A stretch of DNA of 64,000 nt. It comes from Siphonodentalium dalli. Taxonomy: Eukaryota > Mollusca > Scaphopoda > Gadilida > Siphonodentaliidae. Under the pieces are notes generated by a model, which was not told the origin of the DNA, made no database searches, and worked only from the letters and a program-made list of their open reading frames with translations. Location: NCBI GenBank assembly GCA_032622095.1, contig CP136066.1, forward strand, positions 202,206,978 through 202,270,977, written 5' to 3'. The translations under genes were made by a program, and so were the position numbers. This document shows, in pieces, positions 34,541-46,866 of this stretch. Every line of letters begins with the position of its first letter. Position 1 is the stretch's first letter.

Positions 34541-35784
34541 TTTGCCGATTGCTCAAATTCCATGTATAGGGTGTATCTCCCCTGATGACTCAGAAAGGCA
34601 TCTGATCTTTCTTAATATGATTGTCTGCTACATGTATGTTCCCATGCTAGTTATCTTATCTTTCGTATGCATGTCTGACTTCGTTTGTGTTCACCTATTA
34701 TATTCCACCGACAAACCGTTGGCATGGATATATATCGGAATCGGATCTTTATATCGGGGTTTGTAATAGATGGTTCACACATACTGCGCAGCACCACACA
34801 TCCCGCGCAGCACCGTGCAAATGATGGCTGATGATGAAGTGATTTGGGGGGCTAACCCCGGGATCTTCGAAAGGGCCGAATGGCCCTTTCTCAAACCCCT
34901 CAAAATGATGGAAATGCAAAATGCAAATTATGGAATTTCAACTGCACCCTTTGAACCAGACAGAAGTTCCAGAGTCCAGTACATTCATTAGCAATTTAAC
35001 ACCCCCTTGGGTTTTAGTATAAATTAGTGTCTAGTATAATGGTGTTGGTCCAGTTCATTAATTCCTTTGCGTCGTATTAAGATCAGGATTTATACCTCCT
35101 TTATTTTCTCGTTTGTCAAATATTGGCACATCGTGATTGTTATAGAGTGGTAGATTGTGGAGACATGTTCGGCCTTGTTAAATACTGTCCTGATTATAGG
35201 AGGTCAGTAAAGAATGAAATGCAAGGATATTATTATATTCATGGACGTTGCTAGATTGTCTTCGTTGGCTGGGAGGAGTTACCGGACTTGGAATTCCAAT
35301 AACACTCCTCCCCCATTGATCGCATACAAATTTGGTCAGTCAGTGCATATATACAGCCAATTAGAAAACTGTATTTAAAGCTTGAAATGTCCTGAGTGTT
35401 TATTTGACTATAATATCCGCTACATGAACAAACTTGTTTCTATAACCCCGATCTATTGCCTGCCAAACTGTGGAAAAGTTTGCATGGGCAAAGTTGTGGT
35501 TGACATTCTTGAGGTAACAATAGACAATTGCCAGCACTTTTGGCCAACTTGGGAGGGGCTACTGTACTTCAAATCTATGCTGAGCCATTATCTTTGGCAT
35601 AGATCCCATCAAAGCATGTTTTAAATTTTGGACAGAAATGGTTGGTGTAAAAAAATATCTGTACTTTGACTTGTTCGTACAATTTGTCACTAAGGTATTC
35701 TCCTAGGTTTGCACACACACAACTCACAATTGTACCAATTTTTGACTAAAATTGACAATTTTCAACCCAACTAAAACTTTTTTG
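34541..35784. other. No recognised feature
   Basis: Two adjacent plus-strand frames (74 and 73 codons, 34542-34991) have no family features. A short GGGCC-type hairpin lies at about 34869-34892. Nothing else matched. Confidence 0.4.
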
Positions 35785-36036
35785 TTAAGTTTCTCTATAT
35801 TCCCAAATTGGCAGACGACTACATTGCATAATCTAGGTTCCCAATGGGTGCACATAACTATATTCACCATTTGGGAACTTCAATCTGAGTCTATGTGTCT
35901 CTCATAGCAGAATTAATTAGGTCCACAAAGGGTGAATTTGGTGATGCTAGCCAGTTATGTGCGGGATAGCTTCACTAAATTCACCCTCTGTGGATCTCAT
36001 TCTGAAAATCATACGCACACTAACCTCAGGCTTGGC
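35785..36036. mobile_element. Family A copy 4, one half
   Basis: Begins mid-element at 'agtttctctatattcccaaa', as in copy 2 (near 11889). It ends with the terminal hairpin (GGTGAATTTGGTGATGCTAG, AAATTCACCC) and 'ctaacctcaggcttg'. The left half is missing. Confidence 0.8.
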
Positions 36037-36967
36037 ACATATATAGTTTACTCTTACAGCAACCACATAATTATACAGAGAATTATCGACCAGGTTTGTT
36101 TAGATTACGTTCTGGAACTCATGCCAGTGCATGGTTCTTGCAACATGGCGCGGAACATATAGTTATGTAAGCATCATAACCCTGTGGTAATATCTGTATG
36201 TTCTGTGATCTTCTGTTTGCCGGATATCGTTATCAAGACATCTCAGACTACATTCGTGTTTATATCACTCGATAGCTTTATATACGCCTGTATTATGATA
36301 ACTGCACTTCACGGCAATTAACATGACATGAAACATTCAGAATTCATGGATCTTTCTATTACCAAAGTGCGAACTCTTGCACAACGCAATTGATTTCACC
36401 ATTGTAACAGGGGCGTGATGACGCGGCGATGGGTTCGGGGATAGGTGTCGATATCACCCGCAACTTTAGTAAAAAAAAATTGTAAGAGTTGAACAATATA
36501 TAACGCATGCAGAAAGGATGAGCTTATTACGTTTTCAACTTTTCGGTGAACAAACACAAGGGCCAGTCTCAATGAGTCTCTCGCACGAAATTCGACAACA
36601 ACTGTCTACAATTCTATTTAATGGAAGTAAAAGTACATTTTAATGAATGATTTTCATCTCAAATTTGATATAACTGCTGAGTGCATGACACTTGCTATCT
36701 AACTGTCGTCTGTCGTTGTTTTTTGCGACTCTCGTGTCTGTTTATTTGCGCGCACTCAATGTCTCTTGTTGAATAGACTGGTTCCTGGTCGAAAGCAGCA
36801 AAAATCTGAAAACGTAGTAACCTGACCCCTCCAGCAACAATAACTGTTCTTGCCCCAATCAATGGCAATTGGAACTTTACACCCAAATAGGATGATATTG
36901 TTCCCGTAGTTTTGAGTGTTCAACTAATATCTAGTATGAATTTAGATCAAGTCTTCTCGATCCCCGA
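36037..36967. other. No recognised feature
   Basis: Unmatched. Short chance frames only. Confidence 0.45.
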
Positions 36968-38288
36968 CAGCTTGATATATCGGTTGGGGCAGGCCATGCG
37001 CACGGGTGTAGATATCAAACAATATGTAATCCTCCGTAGGATAGGGTATCACATAATATGTGATCCTCGTCTCAGGAGTCACTCGTGGCTCAACGAAGGC
37101 AGGATCATATATCAAAATGAGAGGATATATATGGTGATCCCATGAAAAGGGGATCACCATATCGTCTCATTTTGATATGTGATCCTAAAATAAGAAAATA
37201 TTTTTATTAACTAAATAACGGAGATATTTGAAGAAGTGTTTTTGACGAAATAACGGAAATATTTGAAGAAGTGTTTTAAAGAGCGGATTATTTAAGAAGC
37301 GTTTTAAAGAGCGGATTATTTAAGAAGCGTTTTAAAGATGCTGTGTTTAAGGAGTCGATTACTTAGGGCATTACTGTAGGGCACAAAATGTCTTTAGTAA
37401 AAACTTTGCACGAGGGTGTAATAAATGCGTGTTTTCGCTCCTCGGGCCACCCACCACCCCGGCATACCTTCCTGCAATTTTTTTTTGGGGTTTTAAAGAT
37501 GGTACCCCAAACCTCACCCAAACCCACCCACCCTATAGAAGAATTTGACTTATATTTCACCAGAGTTGATCTATTGTGGTGTTGTAATTTCTCATACAAA
37601 TCGCCGTTATTTAGTAAAGGGACATTCTTTATAGAGTTATTACCCTTCATATACAATCACTAAAAACAGATAAAGATCGCATATCAAAACCTATGTTATC
37701 CTCCGTAGGATCATATACCGTTTAGAGTCTACACTCGTGCGCATTAGATGGTTGGGGTGATGCTGTTTTGGACCGAGTCCCGCCCCGTTGCTCTTATATA
37801 TAACGGACTTTTATTTAATAGACGCACTACGTGTATACACGTGAAGCACCGGCATTTACTTAAACCCCTGAATGTGATTAATCATCTGACATGTTCACGA
37901 ATAATCCGTCTTCAAAATGATACCATGCGTTTACCGTGATAGAAAAGGTATCGTGGTGATACGATCGTTTAATGTATTGTTTACGTGCATTTTCGGATAG
38001 CGCGACAAATTTAAATTCTCTGGAAAACATAGCTTTGTTTACTTTAAATCTCATTGATTTGACATTTAATGTAGCTCTGATATTTGCATGTTTGATATCA
38101 TCATTCTTGGGAAAGACTGCCCTCTATGTTCGTATATATACGCAAAGCTTCCATTTGACTTAAACCGTAGACATACAAGCAAGATAACTCCTGCCCACGA
38201 TTGTGGGCGTAACGTCGATCCGTTATAGAAGAGTAACGGGATGGGACTCGGTCCAAACCATCATCAACCCAACCGATATCACAAGCTT
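36968..38288. mobile_element. TIR element split inside its left arm
   Basis: The right arm (38217-38287) is 'gatccgttatagaagagtaa' to 'aaccgatatcacaagct'. Its complement is found in two pieces on the left: 'agcttgatatatcggttgggg' up to 36989, continuing at 37758 with 'tgatgctgttttggaccgag'. Joining the pieces restores about 70 bp of inverted repeat, so the 760 bp between them is a later insertion. The original element would be about 550 bp, with a 63-codon frame (37972-38163) of no known type. Confidence 0.85.
36982..37757. mobile_element. 760-bp insertion with 8-bp duplication GGTTGGGG
   Basis: GGTTGGGG at 36982-36989 is repeated at 37750-37757. The insert (36990-37749) has ends carrying ATGCGCACGGGTGTAGA and, inverted, ATGCGCACGAGTGTAGA. 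Inside are a palindrome (37101-37188, 'aggatcatatatcaaaatga' with its complement) and a block at 37189-37655 shared with 58196-58439. There is also a mariner-like end ('gggcattactgta', 37366-37378). Eight-base duplications fit hAT-type integration. Confidence 0.8.
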
Positions 38289-39204
38289 TTGTGGACAGAG
38301 AAGACTTAGTCTATATAGCGGGTGTTAGGTTGAAAATTTCGGACAAGTTATTACATTGAGGTATAAGATATTCCATGTCAATGGGGTGTAAAACGGTCTC
38401 ATAATAATATACTCATTCTGTCTATTACATACATGTAAATGATGGGCGCTTCTGCAGATGATGATCACCGTTTAGTCCACTTTTATTTCCTGTCATACCA
38501 ACGCTGCCCAGCGACATTCACATTCTGTACTTATAATATTATTTATACAATAAACTAGTTATCTGTGCCTGTTGTCACTTTATTATGCTTCTTCCTATTT
38601 GGTTGACTTAAAATTTGTTAGTTAAATCGCCCTTATGGCGTACTCCACAATGCGCACAAAACTATACATTGCTTAAAATTACGTGCGGGTTAGTGGCTTA
38701 GGTCTTACCCTCACTTCTCGTGGCATATTTCCAGCACTCTTGAATATAGTATACACAAGGGGGTGTAAATTAACTTTCTCAGAGTATTTAAGTTTGGTAT
38801 ACAAGGGGGGAGGGGGTGCGGTTGGAAATTCTTAGTTTGATACCCGCTCACCGACAGAGACCACCATGCCACGTCCATGGATACAATAATTATTATCTAT
38901 ACCGTTGTGTAACTTATATTCATCCGACCGAACATCCCTAATGCATTAGCGTAATTACACAATACTCTGTCTATAATCAATGATGTCCCAGATGCACATG
39001 GTTAAACTGTTCATGACCTTTGAGCCAACTATCTGGTATAAATCTATAATACGTAAATACATAAGAAAAGCGTCTAAAATGATCAATCGATCACAAACCT
39101 TGAAATGCATTAGCTTAGAGCACCGGAACAATAACGACATCGCACAGCGTGCAAAGTACCAGTAGTTCACAAACTCCAGGCAGGCCTATAGGGTTATCTC
39201 CCAT
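38289..39204. other. No recognised feature
   Basis: Unmatched; G-rich run at about 38805-38817. Overlapping frames at 38955-39170 on both strands are chance. Confidence 0.4.
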
Positions 39205-39462
39205 CGCTCCCGTACCCGTAGTGCATTCAATTTCAACGTGCAAAGTATACCGTAGTGCATTCAGTTGTGGGATTGATATTTGCGCACACCTGTAGGTACC
39301 CGTAGTGCGTTCAACTGTGGGATTGAAATTTGCGTACACAGGTACCCGTAGTGCATTCAACTGTGGGATTGCAATTTGCGTACACATGTGGTAACTGGAC
39401 ACAATTGACCCTATACTCCCAAAAAGTACATAATAGAGACCACTATTATGTAATTTTGGGAG
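39205..39462. repeat. 46-50-bp tandem repeat plus a 51-bp palindrome
   Basis: About four units with 'cgtagtgcattcaactgtgg' and 'aatttgcgtacaca' lie at 39205-39392 (starts 39205, 39251, 39301, 39347). Next comes ACTCCCAAAAAGTACATAAT at 39412, pairing with its near complement ending at 39462, with a 6-base loop. Confidence 0.8.
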
Positions 39463-39518
39463 TGGGGCAATTTTTTTCTCGGTACCTGTGTTAGCGCAAG
39501 GAATGTGCATGCGTTCTA

Positions 39519-39974
39519 TTAAAGATGCATAATCCGAATTAACGCTCGCAAATTACTATTTCCTTGGCTTCGGGGGTAAAAAATATTAGATTCGAGTCGA
39601 GGAACCCACCCATCAAAGCTCAGAGTGATCAGATATCGATTTTTTAAATCTATTATTTGTCACCACCAATCATAATTCAGTGGCCCAGTAAAAGTCGACA
39701 AGAAGAAGGTCTTGGACCAAATCACGAACGAAGATGGATAACTCTAAACTCAAGTGGCTTTTTTGTGTCAGATATTTGACAAACCGGCAAAACTTCGTTG
39801 AATAAAATGTTGATAAATAACGGTTTTGGGCAATTTTATACTATAGTTGACTGTGGTTAGCATTATTTTTGGGCAATTAATCGATTTTAATAACTGAAGC
39901 ATCATTTCAAAAAATGTTGTTGTTGTTGGAATCTGATGATATGGGGACCATCGAATCGGATTGAGTACCCTTGA
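39519..39974 (-). mobile_element. Family B copy 6
   Basis: Colinear with copy 1 (same left end, 'taatccgaattaacgctcgc'), from TTAA 39519 to 'atcggattgagtacccttga', where the right TTAA has decayed. All inner family blocks are present, including 'gacaaaccggcaaaactt'. Confidence 0.85.
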
Positions 39975-40100
39975 CGATACGGAAGGAAACTATCGGAGAG
40001 AAGAAAATAGACACTGTCTTGGCCTGATTGGTCAATAGCCTTGTGTGGTTTTTTGTAGCATACAGAGATATATCAAGCGTCTTCCCTATACATTCCCATA

Positions 40101-40240
40101 CAGGGGGGGGGGGGGCGGAAAAAAACTGCAGACACAGGGTGGAAAAAACTGTTTTCTTCGGTTTGGGTACCCCCCCCCCCCCAAAAAACAGCAAAAACTG
40201 CAGTTTTTTTCCACTGACCATTTGCCCCCCCCCCCCCCAG
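40101..40240. mobile_element. Family D, short palindromic form
   Basis: Starts CAGGGGGGGG and ends in a C run then AG, with 'ggaaaaaaactgcag' mirrored by 'ctgcagtttttttcc'. Only 140 bp, so the interior of the full element has been lost. Several 70-100-codon frames on both strands over it are artefacts. Confidence 0.7.
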
Positions 40241-41160
40241 AAAAGTCAAATCTACCCCAGCCGGACAACAACTCGGTTTGACCGGAAACCCAAAAAAAAC
40301 ACCGGAGCATACAATTCACGAGAAGGTGCTTGGTAACTTAGTTTAGATTATTATGACTAAATTGGTCATTGTCTACCAGTAGAACGCAGATTTGTACCTC
40401 GTGATGTCATGACATGTACAAACATGTATATTGGTGATCGCAACGCTTTGTATGCACTTTAAAAAATTACAACTAGTCATTACCTCGACTTTGAAAAAGA
40501 TGCAAATGAGATGAGTGAGATACCAGCATATAACTGTTTTCTGATACCATTGGAGGAGAAATTGTTTAATACTTGGGATAGTTCTGCAGTAAAAAATTGC
40601 CAGATAAGCGATCGCAGGGTAGAATTCTGCATTCGACTGGTAGACACTGACATAGTCGGCATTATGTGAGGTAATGAACACATAGATATATATATATATA
40701 TAGGTACAAGTCTTTATTACGTCGTGAATAAGATACAAGCAGTGTATACAAATGTGATAATCAAGTCGCCGCGAAGTAAGGTCCCCGAATGGGTGATGCC
40801 TGGTGTGGGTGATACCTGGAGAGGTATACGAACCTCGAGATGAGATGAGTCTAGTGAAAGCATGATGTGATGGGATGTGGCTGTTTCTTATATACTATTT
40901 GGGATGCATATTAGACAAGAAAACCATAGTCAGAAATGGTAACGCCACCAAGATCATATTTTTGCTATAAATATAAATTATAATATAATTATACTATAAA
41001 CTAGCTTTCAAATTTTATGTGGGAAATTTGCATACTTCCATATTTCAAGTTTTCCTGTTTCTCGTGTTATACATTACATTCTTCAAACTGTCTTCTTTAT
41101 TACACAAGCTGATGGGCCCGACTTCGTCCGGGCTGTTTCCCATCTGATTTCCGGAGAAAG
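40241..41160. other. No recognised feature
   Basis: Contains an (AT) run at about 40686-40702 and a 121-codon minus frame (40373-40738) with no family match. The frame overlaps a second frame and the (AT) run, so I do not call it a gene. Confidence 0.35.
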
Positions 41161-41640
41161 GCGCGATTTGACCTTGAATTGGTCAAGGTCAGGTCAGGGT
41201 CATGATTTGACCCGTCCAAAACACCCCCACCCCGGAGAAAAGTACCCCTAGGTATCAAATGTCGTCGAAATCCGTCCGTTTTACCCAACTTGACCATTAA
41301 TTAACAATTTTGAAGGTCAAGGTAAGGTCGGAGTCATTATTTGACCCGTCCAAAACACTCCCCCGACACAAGTACCCATAGGTATCAAATTTCGTCGAAA
41401 TCCATCCGTTTTACCCGATTTGACCTTTGATGGACCACATTGAAGGTCAAGGTCACGCCGAGGTCAGGATTTGACCCATTCCTAAGACTCCCCGGACAAA
41501 AGTATCCCTAGGTATCAAATTTCGCCGAAATTCGTCCTTTTAAAGGTCAAGGGCAGGTCGGGGTCACGATTTGACCCGTCCAAAACACTTCCCGGACACA
41601 AATACCCCTAAGTATCAAATTACGTTGAAATCTATGGAAA
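41161..41640 (+). repeat. Tandem repeat of ~100-135-bp units
   Basis: Four units marked by 'atttgacccgtccaaaacac' at about 41204, 41339, 41468 (diverged) and 41567. Each is followed by 'aagtacccctaggtatcaaa' and 'cgtcgaaatccgtccgtttt' or variants. Rich in GGTCAAGGTCA words, which resemble nuclear-receptor half sites, but these come with the repeat. Confidence 0.85.
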
Positions 41641-42002
41641 GCCGAAGAGGCCATGTTAGTTGCCACTTGCTAGATATACAACGCACGACTTGTCGCAGTT
41701 TTTTAAAGGTGTTTCAAACTAGGAGATAGAAGTATTTTGCTTTCAAATGGTGATGAATTAGAGTATTTTATTCAAATTTTATGGCATAAATTGTTTTTAA
41801 AACCGTATATAATATAACGAAAATGAATGACTCCAAAATTAAGTGGGCCTTTAAACAAAGTCACAATTGCAGTTAGGCTCATCTCATACTCGTCTATTCA
41901 GCGATATCCTGCTGCGAAGTTTGTTATAGCCTCCAGTATTCATTGAGCGTTATAGTCCCATTGTTGTAATTCGCCTTTAGCAGGCGTACTCTTGTTTCAG
42001 AT

Positions 42003-42910
42003 TATTGAGACATTAGGTCACACGTAATGACATTAAATCGCAGGAAACATAGCAATTGTGTGGGCTGCTTGGCGTGAATATGTAATGATAAATAAGGTCA
42101 TACGTAATGACATTAAACTCAAGAAAACCCGCGAAAACAAAACAAAATCACATTTAATGTTTTAAGTTATTTCCTTCATAAAAAGAATCTTCGTGATAAT
42201 GAACCCTTTCAATACTTTAGAAAATAGAATTAACCTTAAAATAACAAAAACCATTGGAATAGAGAATCTTCGGAATAACGAACCTTCGGATTGATGAACC
42301 TTCGGAACAGCGAACATTCAGAATTTTTTTGGAATAGTGTACCTTCGGGATAGTGAACCTTCGGAATAGAGACATGCCCCCCAATATTCATATTATATGT
42401 CCAGATTTCAAAGGTATGGGCCCATAAAATTCTAAATTTGGCCCTTAAAATATTGAACCCCAAATTGGAGCCCGCACAGAACAGCACTTAAGTCAACTGT
42501 ACCTGTGTCATGTCCCAATGCAGAAGGGTCCATATATACCACAACATTCATATTATATGCCAAGAATTCAAAGGTATGGGCCCACGTAATCACATTAAAT
42601 CTCAAGAAAACCTGCGAAAACAAAACAAAATCACATTTAATGTTCTAAGTTATTTCCTCCTGTATCGGTATGCGCGCAGGATCAGTTCGTATGTGAGCGC
42701 ACACTCCATGAAAAGAATCTTCGTGATAATGAACCCTCTCAATACTTTAGAATATAGAATTAACCTAAAAATAACAAAAACCTTCGGAATGGAGAACATT
42801 CGGAATAGCGAACCTTCGGAATAGTAAACCTTCGAAATAGCAAGTATTCAGAATAGAGAACCTTCGGAATAGTGGATCTTCGGGATAGCGAACCTTCATA
42901 ATAGAAACAT
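42003..42910 (+). repeat. Direct duplication with CTTCGGAATAG minisatellite
   Basis: 'cgaaaacaaaacaaaatcac' and 'aagaatcttcgtgataatga' occur in order at 42132/42183 and again at 42614/42713. Each copy is followed by several degenerate units of CCTTCGGAATAGCGAA (16-17 bp). 'ttcatattatatg' plus 'caaaggtatgggccca' is also duplicated (42388, 42547). This is a duplicated segment of about 300-350 bp. Confidence 0.8.
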
Positions 42911-43496
42911 GTCCCCACAATTACACTGGTGACGTAAACACATGTGCTAATCTTTGTTGAACTATCGTCACTCTATCGGAACGATTTTACTCAAGTACGA
43001 AATACCTAACCATAATACATTCAGCCAGTGGATTATCGATCATCCGCTCGAACATGAAAATCTGCGTACCAAGCAACACCACGATGTGGCGTAATGAGGC
43101 GTTTGGCAATACACATCGGGATTGGTTCCGCCGTTATGGTCATTTCCCTTGACCATATTTGGGAGCCATCTTCATTGTGTGTATGTCTTCGCTGGGAGTA
43201 AGACGTGTGAGGTTTCGTTAAGAACCGAACACGAATATTTGAGTTTGGGGTTCTATATATTGGGACATTCGTATAGTTTGAATCAAGTTGTGAGATTATA
43301 ATGGGGCGTTATGTCACAATTATTAAGAGGGTTAATGGGGTCAATATCACATGTAAACCAAGACAGTGGTTATCCAAAAATGTTTTAGGTGGATTGTACG
43401 ACTCATGTATATATGATTTGGATATTAAGGTTAATCCATATTCTATAAAATGAGAGAAAATTGAAGTTGTGAGTCTGAAAATACATATTTGGAAAA
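42911..43496. other. No recognised feature
   Basis: Unmatched AT-rich sequence. Confidence 0.45.
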
Positions 43497-43637
43497 AAAT
43501 TACATGCAAATTTTTTCCGATACCCCCCCCCCTAAATGAATAAGGAATAAATTTACGTGTAAATTTTTTACGCCTAGGTACCCCCCCCCCACCCCCAGTA
43601 CGTTGTGTCCCGCAGGTTTTTTTCCGGCCCCCCCCTG
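43497..43637. mobile_element. Family D, short form
   Basis: Has three C runs and the motif 'aaattttttccgatac' and, inward from the right end, CAGGGGGGGGCCGGAAAAAA. The right end CCCCCTG is the expected terminus. Interior degenerate. Confidence 0.6.
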
Positions 43638-44744
43638 TCCCATATAGGTAAAATATCCATTGGCACAGGAATTAATCATTCGTAGTGAATTTCGGTGTGG
43701 TCTGAAAAATGACATTATTTTTTTAGTGCGGTTTTGGCAATTATAGTTATGAAGGAACAAAAGATTTAAGGTGCATTCCCTACCTGTCGGGTATGATTTT
43801 TTATTTGCATAAAAAGTCAATCTATCAGATTTTAAGAGAATTGTGGGCTTTATATTGTAAACTGTATACACTAAGACGTTAACACTGCGGCCTATGGAAA
43901 ACATTTACACCAGTGTAACCTTTGACAATCTCCAGAGGTCAATGGAGGTTTCCACGCATTAATTAAGCAGTGGGAGGAGCGTAGGGTTGCTGTGAGACCG
44001 CATCGTCTGCAGAAATAGTTTCATTAGTTTCACAGCGCCTGCCTACATGCTAAAATACACCCGAAAACACAGGTATTAGGCACAATTTTTTTTTAATTTG
44101 ATGAAAAATATTTTTATTTTTGGGCAATTTTGTTTTGGCCGAATACCTGTGCCCGAAAACATACATTCTGTTCTTCTCAAATTATGACAAATATGACGAC
44201 TGCAACCCAGAATGAGAACGGTGTTATGGTCATTGATAAATTTTCAACATTATTCCCCAAATATAAATTTCAGCACATTATGAATTTATGATTTTGAAAA
44301 CAAAGATATGTGAAAACAGACAATGTGACACCGACAGTATGCTCAGATATAAAAGTTAGGGTGAACACAAATTTGTCAATGCAACAAGCGACCGCATCAG
44401 TTGCTGATTGGTAGTAAATATCTGCTAATAATTATTTGATTGTCAGTTATGGAAAGTTTCATTGATTGACGTGGTCATCTCTATGGTGTTGCACTGTGCA
44501 CCATGGGTACGAATAGTTCATTCTCATAATTTGTGTTCAGAAAATGTATTGTTTCAAAGCTTGATAGTTCCCAATGTTCATTGTATACGTGCGCGTGGCT
44601 TTCCTCGTTGTTAACACTTTCTTGAAAAATATCTAATAATATATCGCTCGACTCCGGCAACCATCGGGATATTCTAATAAAAAGTAGTCCGTCGGCAATA
44701 TGGCAACATGGTGATTGTGTTCGACTTGTCGATTAAGTGACGAT
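43638..44744. other. No recognised feature
   Basis: A weak hairpin at about 44068-44157 ('acaggtattaggca' with 'gaatacctgt'). Nothing else. Confidence 0.4.
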
Positions 44745-45030
44745 TGCACTCAATACCAATATTCCGCGTAAAAATAGTTCGATTACTGGTATTGTTATTT
44801 GATGACTTATTCGATATAATAATTATATATATGATTCGTGTTCTATATCATCAAATATCCGGAAACATGAGCCAATTACCCGACGTGAATGTCATTAATT
44901 GTAGCGCATATTTACGTCATCTGTTATTGTGGTATGTCTCGACGACGGCATATGGTATCATTAGTGTTGTCATCTCGCAACACAATTGTGATATGTGACG
45001 TGTCTACAAAAGAAAATTTATAGGACATGC
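44745..45030 (+). repeat. Family G copy 2, cut by a family D insertion
   Basis: Matches the reverse complement of 56735-57000: 'caaatatccggaaacatg', 'atctcgcaacacaatt' and 'gacgtgtctacaaaagaaaa'. The match stops at 'ggacatgcgg', where the family D G-run begins. Copy 3 continues at that point as 'ggtcatgcggtaatttcat'. Confidence 0.75.
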
Positions 45031-45150
45031 GGGGGGGGGGGGGGGAGTCTGCAAAAAAAAATCCGTATATAGGGCCGGGGTGGGTGGGTGGTCCAGAGGC
45101 GGAAAAAAATGGTTCTTGTAATTTTTTTCCAAAATGGGTTTTTTTCAAAC
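45031..45150 (+). mobile_element. Family D, short form inserted in family G
   Basis: A 15-G run followed by GAGTCTGCAAAAAAAAATCC and 'gggtgggtggtccagaggcg'. It resembles the right end of 46474-46602 read inward (GGGGGGAGTCTGGAAAAAAA). The far end is unclear near 45150. Confidence 0.65.
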
Positions 45151-45829
45151 AATTTACAAGTACTGACCATGTAATGTTGTTTGTAATCATGTTAGTACCA
45201 TGCTTGTTTGTATAGGGCTATATAGGCAGCTAAAGTGACTCAGATTTAGCAACATTCTGGATTTCACAGGATCCCGGACCACTTCACAGTGGACCATATT
45301 ATTAACGTTCAGGAAACTTATGATCAACGGAAGAAATATTTAGTAACAAAATTAATATATTACCCAGTTGTATTACCTGAATAAAAGTAATAAAACAAAA
45401 AAACTCTATCACAAATTGGATACTACATGGTGAATACCCAATGGTGACTAGATATCATTAACATGATTGTTGCATAACATGAACTTGAAAAGGGTATCTC
45501 ATAAATTTATAATGTCTGAAATGCTGTCTTTCTCATCTTGAATGGTTGAAAGTAATGTTAGTTTGCAACAATTATCCAAATAATGACCGTTAGTGTTTAC
45601 TGCTCAGACAATCCCAAATGAAGACGACGCTTTTCTCATTGAATTACCGAACTTCATCTTGGAGCTATACTGCTCAACAAGACGAAACTAAAATACTAAT
45701 TGTATACTGTTATCACTTACAAATAGATGAACTGAAATAATGTGATGCATTCAGATGCATTGAGAAATGACATTCAATTCTTCATTCTGGTCTATCACCA
45801 TACCAAACCACATCAAAATTTGACAACCG
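45151..45829. other. No recognised feature
   Basis: Unmatched spacer. Confidence 0.45.
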
Positions 45830-46080
45830 ACACTTAACTCATATTGCAAAAACTTTGTATGGACTGAATTTCATAAAGTCGAACTGGGCCCCATAACTCT
45901 GGTAGGCATTGATGGTCACACCGATATTATGCATATTCGCCCCCAATTTCTGGTCCGTCACCATGCCATAGGGCATCAAATATGACAACCGACTCTTGAG
46001 TTATAATTCAAAATGTTTGTAAGGACAGACGGCTCGAGACGTCAACTATATACCTGCCGACTAATATCGGGCAGTATAAT
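45830..46080 (+). repeat. Mollusc-style dispersed repeat ('ggccccataactct')
   Basis: Carries 'gtcgaactgggccccataac', two half-similar segments ('caccataccaaaccacatca', 'caccatgccatagggcatca') each followed by 'caaccgac', and 'aaggacagacggctcgagac'. The wording resembles widespread low-copy repeats in mollusc genomes. This is recognition from memory, not an alignment. Confidence 0.5.
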
Positions 46081-46473
46081 AACCATATATCTATGTGTAT
46101 ACCTAACCAAAAACAATTCCCTTCCCCCACCCCACCCCGTTGGATAAGACTAAAGAGTTCTTTGGTCATACACATATAATTGTGGAACCCCTGACCTGTT
46201 TACCACTATTTACACTGGCCAGTGTTCTCTGTCAGACACAACACACTCGATATATTAAGGCTATAATGGGGTCTAGGGCGATTTGTGACATATAGTGTAC
46301 CTACACAATGCTTTATTATTGTTGTTAGATACTGAAAACACCAGGAAACACATGGAAATACAGTTTATTTTTCGTTTTTCTGATCTGTGTTTACCAATTA
46401 GTAATGCAGTTAACACAGTTATTGAAAAACGGCTAAAAAAAAAACTCTGACATTTTGATAAAAACATGAGAAA

Positions 46474-46602
46474 GGGGGGTGGTTCCCCAAAATTTTGGAG
46501 GAAAACAATATTTTTTTTGCACAAATGGGGTGGTGGGTCCTTCGGGGTCGGAAAAAACTTTTTGGGCCCTATATGTGCAATTTTTTTCCAGACTCCCCCC
46601 TG
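46474..46602 (-). mobile_element. Family D, short form
   Basis: Starts GGGGGGTGGTTCCCC and ends 'gactccccccTG', so read inward from the right it begins CAGGGGGGAGTCTGG. It includes 'ggggtggtgggtcc'. 129 bp. Confidence 0.7.
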
Positions 46603-46660
46603 GGCCATGTTGTAATTTCATACGGATATTTTACGCGAGGACTCATCTGCTACGTGAGAT

Positions 46661-46866
46661 TCGGTGCTAAATCGCGCATGTCACGGTGCTAAATCGCGCA
46701 TGTCACGGTGCTAAATCGCGCATGTCACGGTGCTAAATCGCGCATGTCACGGTGCTACATCGCGCATGTAACGGTGCTAAATCGCGCATGTCACGGTGCT
46801 AAATCGCACATGTCACGGTGCTAAATCGCGCATGACACGGTGCTAAATCGCGCATGTCACGGTGCT
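46661..46866 (+). repeat. 22-bp satellite, ~9.4 units
   Basis: Unit CGGTGCTAAATCGCGCATGT plus CA, with single changes in units 5-8. It begins 58 bp after a short family D copy. All units keep the CGCGCATG core except one with CGCACATG. Confidence 0.95.

Noticed and set aside
40373-40738. 121-codon minus frame
   Set aside because: Overlaps an alternative frame and an (AT) run, and has no recognised domain.
41161-41640. Nuclear-receptor response elements (GGTCAAGGTCA)
   Set aside because: The words are part of a tandem repeat and decay with it.
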